From Rhizosaccharibacter radicis (GTDB lineage: Bacteria; Pseudomonadota; Alphaproteobacteria; Acetobacterales; Acetobacteraceae), in contig JAMZEJ010000007.1 of NCBI GenBank assembly GCA_024508355.1, positions 62,001-126,000 of the forward strand: DNA of 64,000 bases, written 5' to 3'. This document shows, piece after piece, positions 55,636 through 64,000 of the stretch (its first letter is position 1; each line of letters opens with the position of its first letter). The notes under the pieces were generated by a model that was not told where the DNA came from, ran no database searches, and saw only the letters and a program-made list of their open reading frames with translations. The translations under genes were made by a program, and so were the position numbers.

Positions 55636-56268
55636 ATGGAACGGCTCAGCCCTCCGCCGGCCGCAGAGCCGCAACTTCCTCCGTCCGGAGGCGGCGGCTT
55701 GCGGAGCACGGTCTATATCCTGCTCGCCTTGCTGGTGGCGGCGGGTGGCTGGGTGCGCTTCAACGACCGGATCGCGGAGGTGTCACCTGTGCTGGCCGCA
55801 CCCGCCGCCCCGGCGTCCCAGGCGATCGCAGCGGCGCACCAGATCAAGGGGCTGGTGGAGCTGGGCATGGTGCCGTCGTCCGAGACCGGCGCGGCCGTCT
55901 CGGCCATGAAGCTGCCGGCGCCGGAAGCCGCCTCCCTGACCCGCGCGCTCGACGAGGACCGGGTGAGGCTGGTGCGGCTTCCCTTGTTCGACACCGGTCT
56001 CAGCACGCCGGGCGGCCGTCTCGTGCAGGTCAGCACGGCCGGTTTCACCCAGGTGATACGCCTGTCGGACGCCCCGCTCGCGGTGGTCCTGCCGATCAAC
56101 AGGGTGGGCGAGGTGTCGTTCCGGATGCTGGGCGGTTCCGCCGATCCGGCCGCGCCCGCCGGTGAAACCCGCCTCGCCGCGATCGGGGCGCTCACCCTCA
56201 GCGGACCCGTGCACCTGCCGGATCTGCACGCGGGCGATCAGCTGACCGTGGGGGTCGTCGCGCAATGA
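55636..56268 (+). CDS. Membrane-anchored protein of unknown function, first of AAA+ cassette
   Basis: 210 residues. A Pro/Gly-rich start, one membrane segment (about 24-43), then an outside domain with a helical part (AASQAIAAAHQIKGLVELG) and a beta-rich C-terminal half. No Cys. No family recognised. The ATG is preferred over an upstream GTG at 55606, which adds HGLVPWRP. It overlaps the AAA+ gene by 4 bases (ATGA), so the two are coupled. Likely a partner or anchor of that ATPase. Confidence 0.75.
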   Translation: MERLSPPPAAEPQLPPSGGGGLRSTVYILLALLVAAGGWVRFNDRIAEVSPVLAAPAAPASQAIAAAHQIKGLVELGMVPSSETGAAVSAMKLPAPEAASLTRALDEDRVRLVRLPLFDTGLSTPGGRLVQVSTAGFTQVIRLSDAPLAVVLPINRVGEVSFRMLGGSADPAAPAGETRLAAIGALTLSGPVHLPDLHAGDQLTVGVVAQ

Positions 56269-57575
56269 AGAACCTGCTTCCGGCCGCCACCCGGCTGATG
56301 CCGGTGATGATGCTGGCGTTCCTGACGCTGGCCTCGATCCAAATCCTGTTGTCGCTGCACCTGTCGCCGTCCGCGGTGCTGAACGCGGTTCTGTCCGCCA
56401 TCACCCACGGCGGACTCGACTTCGCCATCGTGGGCGGCGTTCTCTGGGCGCTCACGCTGGGCGGCCTCGGCTATGAATGGCGGGCGGCCCGGCGCGACCG
56501 CCGCATGTCTCCGGGCGAACGCGCCCGGCTCAAACCTCGGGGATGGATCATGGACGTTCTGGCCCGGCTCACCAACCGCAAGGCGCTGGAGGACATGTTG
56601 TCCACCCAGGACCGGTCGGAAGTGATCGACGCCGCCGCGCTCTCGGCCGCCCTGCGGGCCCGGGTGATCGGCCAGGACCAGGTCTGCGAGGACGTGGCGC
56701 AGCAGCTCCGGCGGCGCCTGGCGCTGCGCGTCCGCGGCAAGCCGGTCGGCATCTTCCTGCTGGCCGGACCGCCCGGAACCGGCAAGACCTATCTCGCCAA
56801 GCGTCTGGCGCAGGAGCTGAACCGCAAGCTGCTGCATTTCGACATGACGCAGATGAGCAGCCCGCACGCCGCCACCCAGCTTTTCGGCAGTCCGAAGGGT
56901 TATGTCGGCTCCGAAAGCTTCGGCAAGCTCACGGGCGGCCTGAAGGACGTCCCGGATTCCGTCGTGCTGCTCGACGAGATCGAGAAGGCGCATCCGGACG
57001 TCTTCAAGAAGTTCCTCACCGCCTGGAACGACGGCCACGTCACCGAGGCGTCCACGGGCGCGCTCGTGTCCACCACCCGAGCGATCTTCGTGCTCACCTC
57101 CAACATCGCGACCGACGAGCTGGCCGAGATCGCCCGGCGCTACGAGGGCGATCCGGACGGCATGCGCGCCCAGTCCGTGGCGGCGCTCCGGTCGGCCGGG
57201 TTCGCGCCGGAGGTGCTGAACCGTTTGGACCGCATCTTCGTATTCAGGCCGCTGGAAGGGCTCGACGTGGCCAGGGTGGCGGCGCTCGAGATGGAAGCCA
57301 TGATCAGCTCCTACGGGCTGGACATCGCGGCCGGCGGCATCGACCCCGAGTTGTTGTTCGAGGTGATGCAGAAGCAGGGGCGGCTGGGGCAGGGCGCCAG
57401 CGCGCGCGACCTGGTCCGCTCCATCGAGGAGATGGTCAGCGACGGTCTGATAACCGCCCGCCAGCAGGGCGCGCGCTGCGTCCGGCTGCGCAAGACGGAC
57501 ACCGGGGTGTCCGCCGAGGCGGCCGATCTGCCGACGCCCGCGGTGGAGCCGGCCATGCGGGCGCGGCTGTCCTGA
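56265..57575 (+). CDS. Membrane-anchored ClpB-D2-like AAA+ ATPase
   Basis: 436 residues. Two membrane segments (about 9-30 and 48-70), then a single Clp-type AAA+ module. Walker A is GPPGTGKT (about 167), pore loop GYVG (about 211), Walker B VVLLDEIEKAHPDVF (about 232), sensor 1 VLTSN, arginine finger LNRLDRIFVF (about 318) and sensor 2 GASARDLVR. The sequence follows the second ring domain of ClpA/ClpB, without their N-domain, first ATPase domain or middle coiled coil. No ClpP-docking IGF-type loop is seen. Probably unfolds or remodels proteins at the inner membrane; substrate unknown. Confidence 0.88.
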   Translation: MKNLLPAATRLMPVMMLAFLTLASIQILLSLHLSPSAVLNAVLSAITHGGLDFAIVGGVLWALTLGGLGYEWRAARRDRRMSPGERARLKPRGWIMDVLARLTNRKALEDMLSTQDRSEVIDAAALSAALRARVIGQDQVCEDVAQQLRRRLALRVRGKPVGIFLLAGPPGTGKTYLAKRLAQELNRKLLHFDMTQMSSPHAATQLFGSPKGYVGSESFGKLTGGLKDVPDSVVLLDEIEKAHPDVFKKFLTAWNDGHVTEASTGALVSTTRAIFVLTSNIATDELAEIARRYEGDPDGMRAQSVAALRSAGFAPEVLNRLDRIFVFRPLEGLDVARVAALEMEAMISSYGLDIAAGGIDPELLFEVMQKQGRLGQGASARDLVRSIEEMVSDGLITARQQGARCVRLRKTDTGVSAEAADLPTPAVEPAMRARLS

Positions 57576-57630
57576 GCACGGCGCGGCACCGCCGGCCGGC
57601 CGTTCCGCGCGGCAAACGGAAGCCGCGGGC

Positions 57631-58545
57631 GTGAGCGCCGCGGGAAGGCTGTGGCGCCGGGCGCCCGCCTGGCGGGTCTGCCTGGTCGGCGCGGTGGCCT
57701 GCACGGTGCTCGCGGCCATGTTCCCGCCCCCGCTACCGTCGGCGGACGGGCTCCGGCGCCTGGCGGCCCGCGCGGGCCTGCCGGGCGCGCCGCCCGACGC
57801 GGCCGGCCCGTCGCTCCCGGGCGCGTCCGATACCGGTCAGGCGCGCTTCAAGCCCGCGCCCGATCCGGCGCCGGCCGGCTACAGCGCGGTGGGCAGCCCG
57901 CCGCTCGGGGAGGGGCGGTCGGGTCCGATCCCGTTCGCCGGCCGCATGCTGCCGCTGCCGCCGGGCTCGTGGCAGGAGCTGGTGCTGGCGCGCAGCAACG
58001 ACGCGCCCCCCTTGCAGTTGTCGGTGCTGGACCGGGTGGCGGAAGGCAGGCTGACCGGCCTGATGCTGGTGGAAGCCACCGCGCCGATGACGGATCTCGG
58101 CATCGTCGAACAGCCCACCGCCTGCGTGTCGCCCGAGATCGTGGCGCGCCGCATCACCGCCGGCGACACCGCCAGCGATCCGTTCACGCATGAATGCTGG
58201 GCGCTGACCGCCGCTTCCCTGGCCCCCACTTCCCTGGCCCCCACCTCCCTGGCCGGCGACACCTCGCGCGCGCGGCAGAACCCCCTGATCGACCGCGCGC
58301 TCCGGCGCCTCGCGGCGAACAACGTCGCCGTGCCCGACACCATGATGGCGCTGCAGTTCGTCCGCACCGACGCGCACGGCGCCATGGACGTCACGATCTT
58401 TCTGCCGGCCCGCGGCCCGGTGACGCGCGCTGCCACCCGGCCCGAACAGGAATGGGCCGACCGTTACCTCGCCCTGCTGCGCAAGGGCTTCGCGGGGACG
58501 CTCGCCGGCGCCGACATGAAGGAGATCGGCCGGCGGGATCCCTGA
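57631..58545 (+). CDS. Membrane-anchored/exported protein of unknown function, third of AAA+ cassette
   Basis: 304 residues. The GTG start has GGAAG 8 bases upstream. A membrane segment (about 16-31) is followed by a long Pro/Ala/Gly-rich linker and a folded part from about 95 to the end with two Cys (TACVSPE, HECWAL). A five-residue repeat SLAPT occurs twice in full at about 195-205, from a 15-bp DNA repeat. No family recognised. It follows the AAA+ gene by 55 bases on the same strand and is probably co-expressed. Confidence 0.75.
   Translation: MSAAGRLWRRAPAWRVCLVGAVACTVLAAMFPPPLPSADGLRRLAARAGLPGAPPDAAGPSLPGASDTGQARFKPAPDPAPAGYSAVGSPPLGEGRSGPIPFAGRMLPLPPGSWQELVLARSNDAPPLQLSVLDRVAEGRLTGLMLVEATAPMTDLGIVEQPTACVSPEIVARRITAGDTASDPFTHECWALTAASLAPTSLAPTSLAGDTSRARQNPLIDRALRRLAANNVAVPDTMMALQFVRTDAHGAMDVTIFLPARGPVTRAATRPEQEWADRYLALLRKGFAGTLAGADMKEIGRRDP
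58215..58260. repeat. 15-bp tandem repeat within the third cassette gene
   Basis: TTCCCTGGCCCCCAC occurs at 58215-58229 and exactly again at 58230-58244; a third, partly changed copy follows. In frame it encodes repeats of SLAPT. Confidence 0.9.
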
Positions 58546-58920
58546 GGTTTCGCCGGCTCCGTTCGGCACTCCCCGCCGGGCCGGGCCGCCGTAGCCTCTC
58601 TGGCAGAGCGCGCCGGTCATGCGCATCTGTCGCTGGAGCGGGTCCGCCGCGTCCGCGATGTTCCGAAGGTGCGGCGCCGTCATGCCGTTCGGGTGCCCGC
58701 GCCGGATCGTGGTTCCTCGGTCGCGCCTGCACTCGCGGCTGGTCCCTGGCGGCTGGTCTCAGGCGGCTCGTCTCAGTCCGGTGGTTCTGCTCGGAGAGGC
58801 GATCGCGGCGCGCCTCAGGGCCCCGGGCCATCGGCCGCGAGGGAGACCTGCCGGCAGGTCGTTGCAGGGCCGCCGGGAGAAGGCGGCTCCCCTTCGCGGT
58901 CACCGTGCCGCCGGGCCAGC
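58546..58920. other. 375-base gene-free gap between convergent genes
   Basis: No supportable gene. It contains three tandem copies of a 14-bp unit at 58735-58776. No clear T-tailed terminator was found. Confidence 0.5.
58735..58776. repeat. Three tandem 14-bp repeats
   Basis: GCGGCTGGTCCCTG, GCGGCTGGTCTCAG and GCGGCTCGTCTCAG are contiguous, in a non-coding gap. Confidence 0.85.
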
Positions 58921-60657
58921 CTAGAACAGGCCCGCCACCACGTCCTCGTAGCGGCCCAGCACCAGACGGCGCTTGATCTTCATGGTGGGGGTCAGCAGCC
59001 CGTTCTCCACCGTGCAGGCCGGGATGGTGGTCCAGCGGCGCACCTGCTCGAAACGACGCAGCTTGTTGTTCACCCGCCGGATCGCGGCCTCGTGGTCCAG
59101 CGGCGTGCCGCCGGCATCCTCGGCCGGCACCACCAGCAACGCCACGTGATGCCTCGCTTCGCCGGCCACCACCGCCTGGGCGATCTCCGGCTCCGCCATC
59201 AGCAGGCTTTCCAGCTTGGCGGGGCTCACCATCTCGCCGCTGACCAGTTTGATGAAGTCGCGCTTGCGGTCCACCACCCGGATGCGGCCGTCCTCCAGCG
59301 TCGCCACGTCGCCGGTGCGCAGCCACGGCAGGCCGCCTTCCTCCGCCGGCTCGAGCGCCCGGGCGGTGGCCTCGGGATCGTTCCAGTAGCCGGTCATCAC
59401 CAGCTCGCCGCGCAGCAGCAGCTCGCCATCCTCCTCGCAGCGCGCCTCGATTCCCGGCAAGGGACGTCCCACGCCGCGCCGGTCGTTGTCCCAGGGCAGG
59501 TTCACGCTCACCACCGGACCGGCCTCGGTCTGGCCGTAGCCCTGCAGCACCGGCACGCCCAGGGCCAGGAAGAAGCCCGACAAATCCGGGTCCAGCCGCG
59601 CGCCGCCGGACACCATCGCCACCAGCCGTCCGCCGAAGCGGTCGCGGATCTTGGCGCCGACCAGCCGGTCCAGCGCCCGGTGTGCCACCCGCTCGTGTGG
59701 GCGCAGCGCCGGGCCGTCGAGCGTGCGGAGGCCGAGCGCCAGCGCACGGGCGAACAGGGCGCGCTTCCAGCGGGGCTGGCGCTCGAGCTCGCCGGTGATG
59801 CGGGCGCGCAGCACCTCGAACAGCCGGGGCACCGCCGTCACCACGGCGGGCGAGAACTCGCGCAGCTCGGCCGCGATGCGGTCGGCGCCGCGGCTGTACA
59901 CCACTTCCATGCCCAGCGACGGCAGGATGTAGTTGCCCACCGTGTGCTCGTAGGAGTGCGACAACGGCAGGAAGCTCAGATAGCGCTCGCCGTCGAGCTT
60001 GAGACGCGACACCGCCTGGCGGACGCCGTCCTGGTTCGACAGCATGCAGCGATGGGGCAGCATCACCCCCTTGGGCAGGCCGCCGGTGCCGGAGGTGTAG
60101 ATCAGGCAGGCGAGGTCGTCCGGCGCCAGAACCGCCACGTCGCGCCGCAGCCGCGCCTCGTCGCCCGCGAATTCCGCCAGCTGGCGCCACGGCGTCGCCG
60201 GCGGCTCTGCGGCCTCGGCGCCGGTGCCGATCGCCGGCGGATCCATCAGCACCAGCAGCGACAGGCCGTGCGCCGCCTTCGCGGCCTCCCGGATGCGCGC
60301 CGCCAGCACCGGGGTGGACACGATCGCCGCCCGCGCGCCGCTGTCGCGCAGGATGTGGGCGTGATCGGCCACCGTGTTGGTGGTGTAGGTCGGCACCGCC
60401 ACCGCGCGCAGCGACAACAGCGCGGTTTCGGCGAGCAGGAACTCGGGCCGGTTCTCGGACACGATCACCACGCGGTCGCCGGCGGCGATGCCCTTCGCGC
60501 GCAGGGCGCCGGCGACGTCGGCGACGATGCGGGCGAACTGCGCGCAGGTCAGGCCCTGCCAGCTCTCGTCCTGCCAGAAGCGCAGCATCGGCCGCTCCGG
60601 CCGGGCATCCGCCAGGGCCAGCAGCAGGGCGGGCAGGCTGTCGGGTCGGTTGACCAT
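58921..60657 (-). CDS. AMP-forming acyl-CoA ligase, long-chain fatty acid type
   Basis: 578 residues, ANL superfamily. The phosphate loop reads YTSGTGGLPKGVML (one residue off the usual TSGTTG), then GYGQTEAGPVVS, WLRTGDVA and KRDFIKLVSGE follow in order. It activates a carboxylic acid with ATP and attaches CoA; the long-chain fatty-acid subgroup (FadD15-like) is the best fit. Single gene, divergent from the ClC channel gene. Confidence 0.94.
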   Translation of the reverse strand: MVNRPDSLPALLLALADARPERPMLRFWQDESWQGLTCAQFARIVADVAGALRAKGIAAGDRVVIVSENRPEFLLAETALLSLRAVAVPTYTTNTVADHAHILRDSGARAAIVSTPVLAARIREAAKAAHGLSLLVLMDPPAIGTGAEAAEPPATPWRQLAEFAGDEARLRRDVAVLAPDDLACLIYTSGTGGLPKGVMLPHRCMLSNQDGVRQAVSRLKLDGERYLSFLPLSHSYEHTVGNYILPSLGMEVVYSRGADRIAAELREFSPAVVTAVPRLFEVLRARITGELERQPRWKRALFARALALGLRTLDGPALRPHERVAHRALDRLVGAKIRDRFGGRLVAMVSGGARLDPDLSGFFLALGVPVLQGYGQTEAGPVVSVNLPWDNDRRGVGRPLPGIEARCEEDGELLLRGELVMTGYWNDPEATARALEPAEEGGLPWLRTGDVATLEDGRIRVVDRKRDFIKLVSGEMVSPAKLESLLMAEPEIAQAVVAGEARHHVALLVVPAEDAGGTPLDHEAAIRRVNNKLRRFEQVRRWTTIPACTVENGLLTPTMKIKRRLVLGRYEDVVAGLF

Positions 60658-60939
60658 GGAAAGAACTCGTCCGCTCCCCGGGGCGGCGGCGCCGCCGGTG
60701 ACGGTTCCGCATTCAGGATTCGCTCTTAATGGGAGCCGGGACGTTTTCCAAACCGGCGCCGGGGCGGGTCCCGCGACACGGGGTGTCCCGCACCTTCGGG
60801 CGGTCGCGGCGGGGACGCCCCAGAGCCTGGTCCGGCCGCGCGTCGCCAGGGCAATGCGGCGGCGCTTCCTGCACCCCGGCGATCACCCTGGCACCCACCC
60901 GCCGTTTCGCGTGGAAAACGCCGGATTTCCCGTCAGCGG

Positions 60940-62433
60940 ATGCTTGACGAAACCGGAAGCGCCTTCCACAGCCCGGACATGAGCATCCCCGAAACCAGCG
61001 ACGGCCCGGGTTCCGTTCGTTCCGACACGCGGTTGCGGCGGATCCGCCGGATGCCGCTGTGGTCGCGGCGCCTGTGGCTGCGGCGCGTGGTGTGGTGGGG
61101 CGGGGCGGTGGCGATCGGGCTGGCCGCCATCCTGTTCGCCGACGCGGCGGACGGCGTGGCGGCGATGCGGAAGGCCATCATCCGGCACGATCCGCGCTGG
61201 ATGCTGCTGGTGGCACCGCTGGGCTTCGCGCTGTCGAGCTTCCTGACCCGCTCGCTGTTCCGCGGCGCGCAGGGCAGCGGCATCCCGCAGGCGATCGCCG
61301 CCCTGCACATGACCGACACCCGCCAGATGGACCGGGTACTGTCGCTGCGGATCGCCGCCGGCAAGGTGCTGCTCACCGTGCTCGGCATCTTCAGCGGCGG
61401 TTCCATCGGCCGCGAAGGGCCGACCGTGCAGGTCGGCGCTTCCATCATGCTGGCGCTGGGGCGGCTGGTGCGGGTTCCCGATCAGGCGAGCCGCCGGGCG
61501 CTGATCCTGGCTGGCGGGGCGGCCGGCATCTCGGCCGCGTTCAACACGCCGCTGGGCGGCATCGTGTTCGCCGTGGAGGAGCTCAGCCATTCCTTCGAGG
61601 CACGCACCAGCGGCACCATGCTCACGGCGGTGATCCTGTCCGGCATCACCTCGCTCGCCCTGGTCGGCAACTACAGCTATTTCGGCCACACCACCGTCGC
61701 CCTGCCGCTCGGCCGGGCCTGGGAAGCCGTGCTGATCTGCGGGATGCTGGGCGGCCTCGGCGGCGGGCTGTTCAGCGAGATCCTGGTGCGCGCGGCGGAC
61801 GGGCTGCCGGGAGCGGCGGGGCGCTTCCTGGTCCGGCGCCCGGTGCTGTTCGCGGCCGGCTGCGGGCTGGCGCTGGCGCTGATCGGACTCGTCTCGCACG
61901 GCGCCACCTACGGCACCGGCTACGAGCAGGCGCAGCAGCTGGTGAACGGCACCTCGGACCTGGGCGCCTCGTTTTTCGCGCTGAAGTTCATAGCCTCCGT
62001 GCTGTCCTATCTGAGCGGGGTGCCCGGCGGCATCTTCGCGCCCTCGCTGTCGGTGGGGGCGGGGATCGGCGGCGCGATCTCGGCCTGGCTGCCGCACAGC
62101 CCGGCGGGGGCCGTGGTGCTGCTGGGCATGGTGGGATATTTCAGCGGCGTGGTGCAGGCGCCGCTCACCGCCACCGTCATCGTCACCGAGATGACGGACA
62201 ATCAGGGCCTGACCGTGCCGCTGCTCGCGACCGCCTTTCTCGCCTATGCGGTGTCGCGCACCGTCTGCCGGCGCCCCCTGTATGGCGCGCTCGCCACGCG
62301 GTTCCTGCGGACGCAAACGTCGTCCGCCGCCTCGGGCGCCGAACCGGCATCTTCCGGTCCGGCATCGTCCGAGCCGCTTGCCTCCACCTCGGCGCCTTCC
62401 GCCACGCGTTCGTCTGGAATGCCGCCGGTCTGA
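60940..62433 (+). CDS. ClC family chloride channel/antiporter
   Basis: 497 residues. Selectivity-filter motifs are in order: GSGIPQ (about 112), GREGP with the gating Glu (about 157) and GGIFAPSLSVGAG (about 364). The helix pattern fits a full ClC pore domain without CBS domains. It moves chloride, often in exchange for protons. The C-terminal tail after about residue 455 is Ser/Ala/Pro-rich and contains a 15-bp duplicated unit. Start at the first ATG; one 13 codons later is possible. Confidence 0.93.
   Translation: MLDETGSAFHSPDMSIPETSDGPGSVRSDTRLRRIRRMPLWSRRLWLRRVVWWGGAVAIGLAAILFADAADGVAAMRKAIIRHDPRWMLLVAPLGFALSSFLTRSLFRGAQGSGIPQAIAALHMTDTRQMDRVLSLRIAAGKVLLTVLGIFSGGSIGREGPTVQVGASIMLALGRLVRVPDQASRRALILAGGAAGISAAFNTPLGGIVFAVEELSHSFEARTSGTMLTAVILSGITSLALVGNYSYFGHTTVALPLGRAWEAVLICGMLGGLGGGLFSEILVRAADGLPGAAGRFLVRRPVLFAAGCGLALALIGLVSHGATYGTGYEQAQQLVNGTSDLGASFFALKFIASVLSYLSGVPGGIFAPSLSVGAGIGGAISAWLPHSPAGAVVLLGMVGYFSGVVQAPLTATVIVTEMTDNQGLTVPLLATAFLAYAVSRTVCRRPLYGALATRFLRTQTSSAASGAEPASSGPASSEPLASTSAPSATRSSGMPPV
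62344..62373. repeat. 15-bp direct repeat in the ClC gene tail
   Basis: CCGGCATCTTCCGGT and CCGGCATCGTCCGAG are adjacent and match at 12 of 15 bases. In frame they encode the PASSG/PASSE pair. Confidence 0.7.
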
Positions 62434-62513
62434 CGCGGCGCCGTGGACCATTCCGTGGCTTGTTCTCGGGCCCGGGCTCGGGGAACATCGGGAGAAACGG
62501 GCAGGACGCGTCG

Positions 62514-63152
62514 ATGAGCAAGGTGCCGATCACCACCGGCGTGGAGGAGCTGCACGTTCATGCCCGGCACACCGGCCATCGCGGGCTCGATCTGGTGCTG
62601 GCGCTGTGCGCGATCGCGATCTCGGTGATCTCCTTGTTCGTGGCGGTGGAGCACGGCCGGACCGAGCGGCAGCTCGTGGCCGCCAGCACCTGGCCGTTCC
62701 TGGAATTCCAGGATCGGCACGAGGGCGCTGTCGGTGCCGAGGAGGTCCAGTATGCCGTCCGGAATGCCGGGGTGGGCCCGGCGAACCTGGTGTCCACCCG
62801 GTTGTTCGTGGACGGACGAGAGGTGCGCGACCTGCCCGAATTGTTGTCGGCGTGCTGCGGTCTGCCCAAGCAGGATCTTGCCGGGATGCAGGCGCTGGGC
62901 CTGGAAAGCGATGCCGGCCTGCAGGGGATCCTCGATGCCCGCGAGACGCTGGACATCCTGAGATGGGATCAGAAACATGCACCACCATTGTTCTGGAGCC
63001 GTCTCGCGAAGCTGCCGCAGCACCTGACCTTCGAGGTCTGTTACTGCTCGGCGCTGGATCAATGCTGGATCACCGCGCTCAAGTCGGGTGCCGAGCCGCA
63101 CCGCGTGGAGAACTGTCCTTCCGACCGGAAGAACTTCAATCCCGAGACATGA
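62514..63152 (+). CDS. Single-span membrane protein of unknown function
   Basis: 212 residues. One membrane helix at about 24-46 follows a His-rich start (ELHVHARHTGHRG). The outside domain has strands with NAGVGPANLVS and five or six Cys (SACCGLP, VCYCSALDQCW, NCPS). This looks like an extracytoplasmic, disulphide-bonded domain. AGGA lies ahead of the ATG. It starts 80 bases after the ClC gene on the same strand. No confident family; NAG-GPA is seen in other anchored unknowns. Confidence 0.75.
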   Translation: MSKVPITTGVEELHVHARHTGHRGLDLVLALCAIAISVISLFVAVEHGRTERQLVAASTWPFLEFQDRHEGAVGAEEVQYAVRNAGVGPANLVSTRLFVDGREVRDLPELLSACCGLPKQDLAGMQALGLESDAGLQGILDARETLDILRWDQKHAPPLFWSRLAKLPQHLTFEVCYCSALDQCWITALKSGAEPHRVENCPSDRKNFNPET

Positions 63153-63224
63153 GCCGGCCGCGCGAAACCGCCCCGAGGGCCGGCAAGCCGGTCCCTGCCC
63201 CTTAGCATTCCGATGGAGCTCCCG

Positions 63225-63977
63225 ATGAAGAACAGCACCGCCGCAAGGGCGGGGCGCCACGGCGCGAGGGCAGGTGCGGCGGTTCTGCTCGCCGCCGGCT
63301 CGCTCGCCGCGTTCGTCGCCCCCGTGACGGCCGCGCCGAGTTGCGCCGTGCCGGCGGGCGTCACGCCGATGGCGCCTTTTCCCCCGCCGCCGTCGCAGGT
63401 GGTGACCAGCGCCACCGTGAGCCATTACGTGCTGTCCCTGACCTGGGCGCCGGAATGGTGTCGTCTCAACGGCAGCAAGCCCGACGCTCAGACCGAGTGC
63501 GCCGACCATTCACGCGGTTTCGTGGTGCACGGGCTGTGGCCCACCAGCGATGCCAAGCCCTATCCGCGGTTCTGCCGCACCGTGGGCGCGATCGATCCGG
63601 CGACCTTCGGCACCGCCTGGTGCCTGTCGCCGTCGGCCTATCTGCTGCAGCACGAATGGGAAGCGCACGGCTCCTGCTCGTTCCCGACGCCAGCCGCCTA
63701 TTTCGGCGAGGAGGCCGCGCTGGTCGGGGCGTTGACGTTACCGGACCTGGATCGGCTGCCGACCCCGGTCGGCACGGCCGGCGACGTCAGAGCCGCGTTC
63801 ACCCGGCTCAATCCGTCCCTCACGCAGGACATGATCGCGGTGCAGTCCGACCGCAAGCAGAGGCTGGGCGAGGTGCATGTGTGCTACGGGCTGGATTTCC
63901 ATCCGGCCCGCTGTTCGCATGCCGATTACGGCGCGCCCAACCGGGTGCCGATCCGCGTCACCCCGCGCGCCGGCTAG
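63225..63977 (+). CDS. Ribonuclease T2 family secreted nuclease
   Basis: 250 residues. Signal peptide (core VLLAAGSLAAF, cut near VTAAP). Active-site segments are FVVHGLWP (about 102, catalytic His) and HEWEAHGSC (about 143, catalytic Glu and His). The lysine usual before the second His (EWxKHG) is Ala here. Several Cys fit the disulphides of the family. It should degrade RNA in the periplasm or outside. GGAG lies 6 bases before the chosen ATG; an ATG 4 codons upstream is less well placed. Confidence 0.92.
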   Translation: MKNSTAARAGRHGARAGAAVLLAAGSLAAFVAPVTAAPSCAVPAGVTPMAPFPPPPSQVVTSATVSHYVLSLTWAPEWCRLNGSKPDAQTECADHSRGFVVHGLWPTSDAKPYPRFCRTVGAIDPATFGTAWCLSPSAYLLQHEWEAHGSCSFPTPAAYFGEEAALVGALTLPDLDRLPTPVGTAGDVRAAFTRLNPSLTQDMIAVQSDRKQRLGEVHVCYGLDFHPARCSHADYGAPNRVPIRVTPRAG

Positions 63978-64000
63978 CGCGGAGATCGCGGTCCCGGGGG

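Noticed and set aside
58669-60729. A 686-codon plus-strand reading over the acyl-CoA ligase
   Set aside because: Antisense shadow rich in His/Gln/Arg, without ribosome site or domain.

Overview
The window is a compact, very GC-rich stretch (about 70% G+C by eye) of a bacterial chromosome with about 58 protein genes, mostly in short operons. No tRNA, rRNA, CRISPR array, insertion sequence or prophage was recognised. The ispH-thrB-rnhA order, the ribose-type ABC transporters, the OPT transporter and the DUF1345 protein point to an alphaproteobacterium. Acetobacteraceae or a related Rhodospirillales family is my best guess, from gene style only.

Layout. 1-5.6 kb: the N-terminus of a glycosyltransferase, then a minus-strand operon (DoxX, cupin, SMP-30, VOC) divergent from a GMC oxidoreductase, and a secreted unknown. 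5.7-13.3 kb: sulfotransferase, DapA-like aldolase, DUF1345 protein, alpha/beta hydrolase, ilvD and a secreted nucleoside hydrolase with altered active-site motifs. 13.8-20.1 kb: an operon of alcohol dehydrogenase, SDR, amidohydrolase and DUF59 protein. A near-consensus sigma-54 promoter and two palindromic activator sites precede it, and a divergent sigma-54 activator faces it. It looks like the accessory part of a propane/acetone-type di-iron monooxygenase locus, but no monooxygenase gene is present here. 20.2-22.5 kb: exported RidA and a TetR/SDR divergent pair. 22.7-28.4 kb: a ribose-type ABC operon and a GT39-like membrane protein. 28.5-31.9 kb: a TPP riboswitch in front of a TonB receptor and a thiamine-precursor-type binding protein.

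31.9-32.8 kb is a low-GC patch with one exported orphan. 32.8-43 kb holds transporters (DMT, ArsB, two MFS, OPT), a GGDEF-EAL protein with a degenerate GGDEF site, and a luciferase-like oxidoreductase. 43.3-48.8 kb is a second sugar or polyol ABC operon with its own DeoR regulator and SDR, preceded by a promoter, a perfect operator-like palindrome and a 16-codon leader ORF coupled to the first gene. 48.8-54.5 kb: Old Yellow Enzyme divergent from ArsR, gcvH, a lipoprotein, and ispH-thrB-rnhA. 54.5-64 kb: Mn catalase, a three-gene cassette around a membrane-anchored ClpB-D2-like AAA+ ATPase, acyl-CoA ligase, ClC channel, a membrane-anchored unknown and an RNase T2.

Most of the window is catabolic, transport and envelope functions under local regulators. 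Short direct repeats of 14-15 bp recur at independent sites, both between and within genes.
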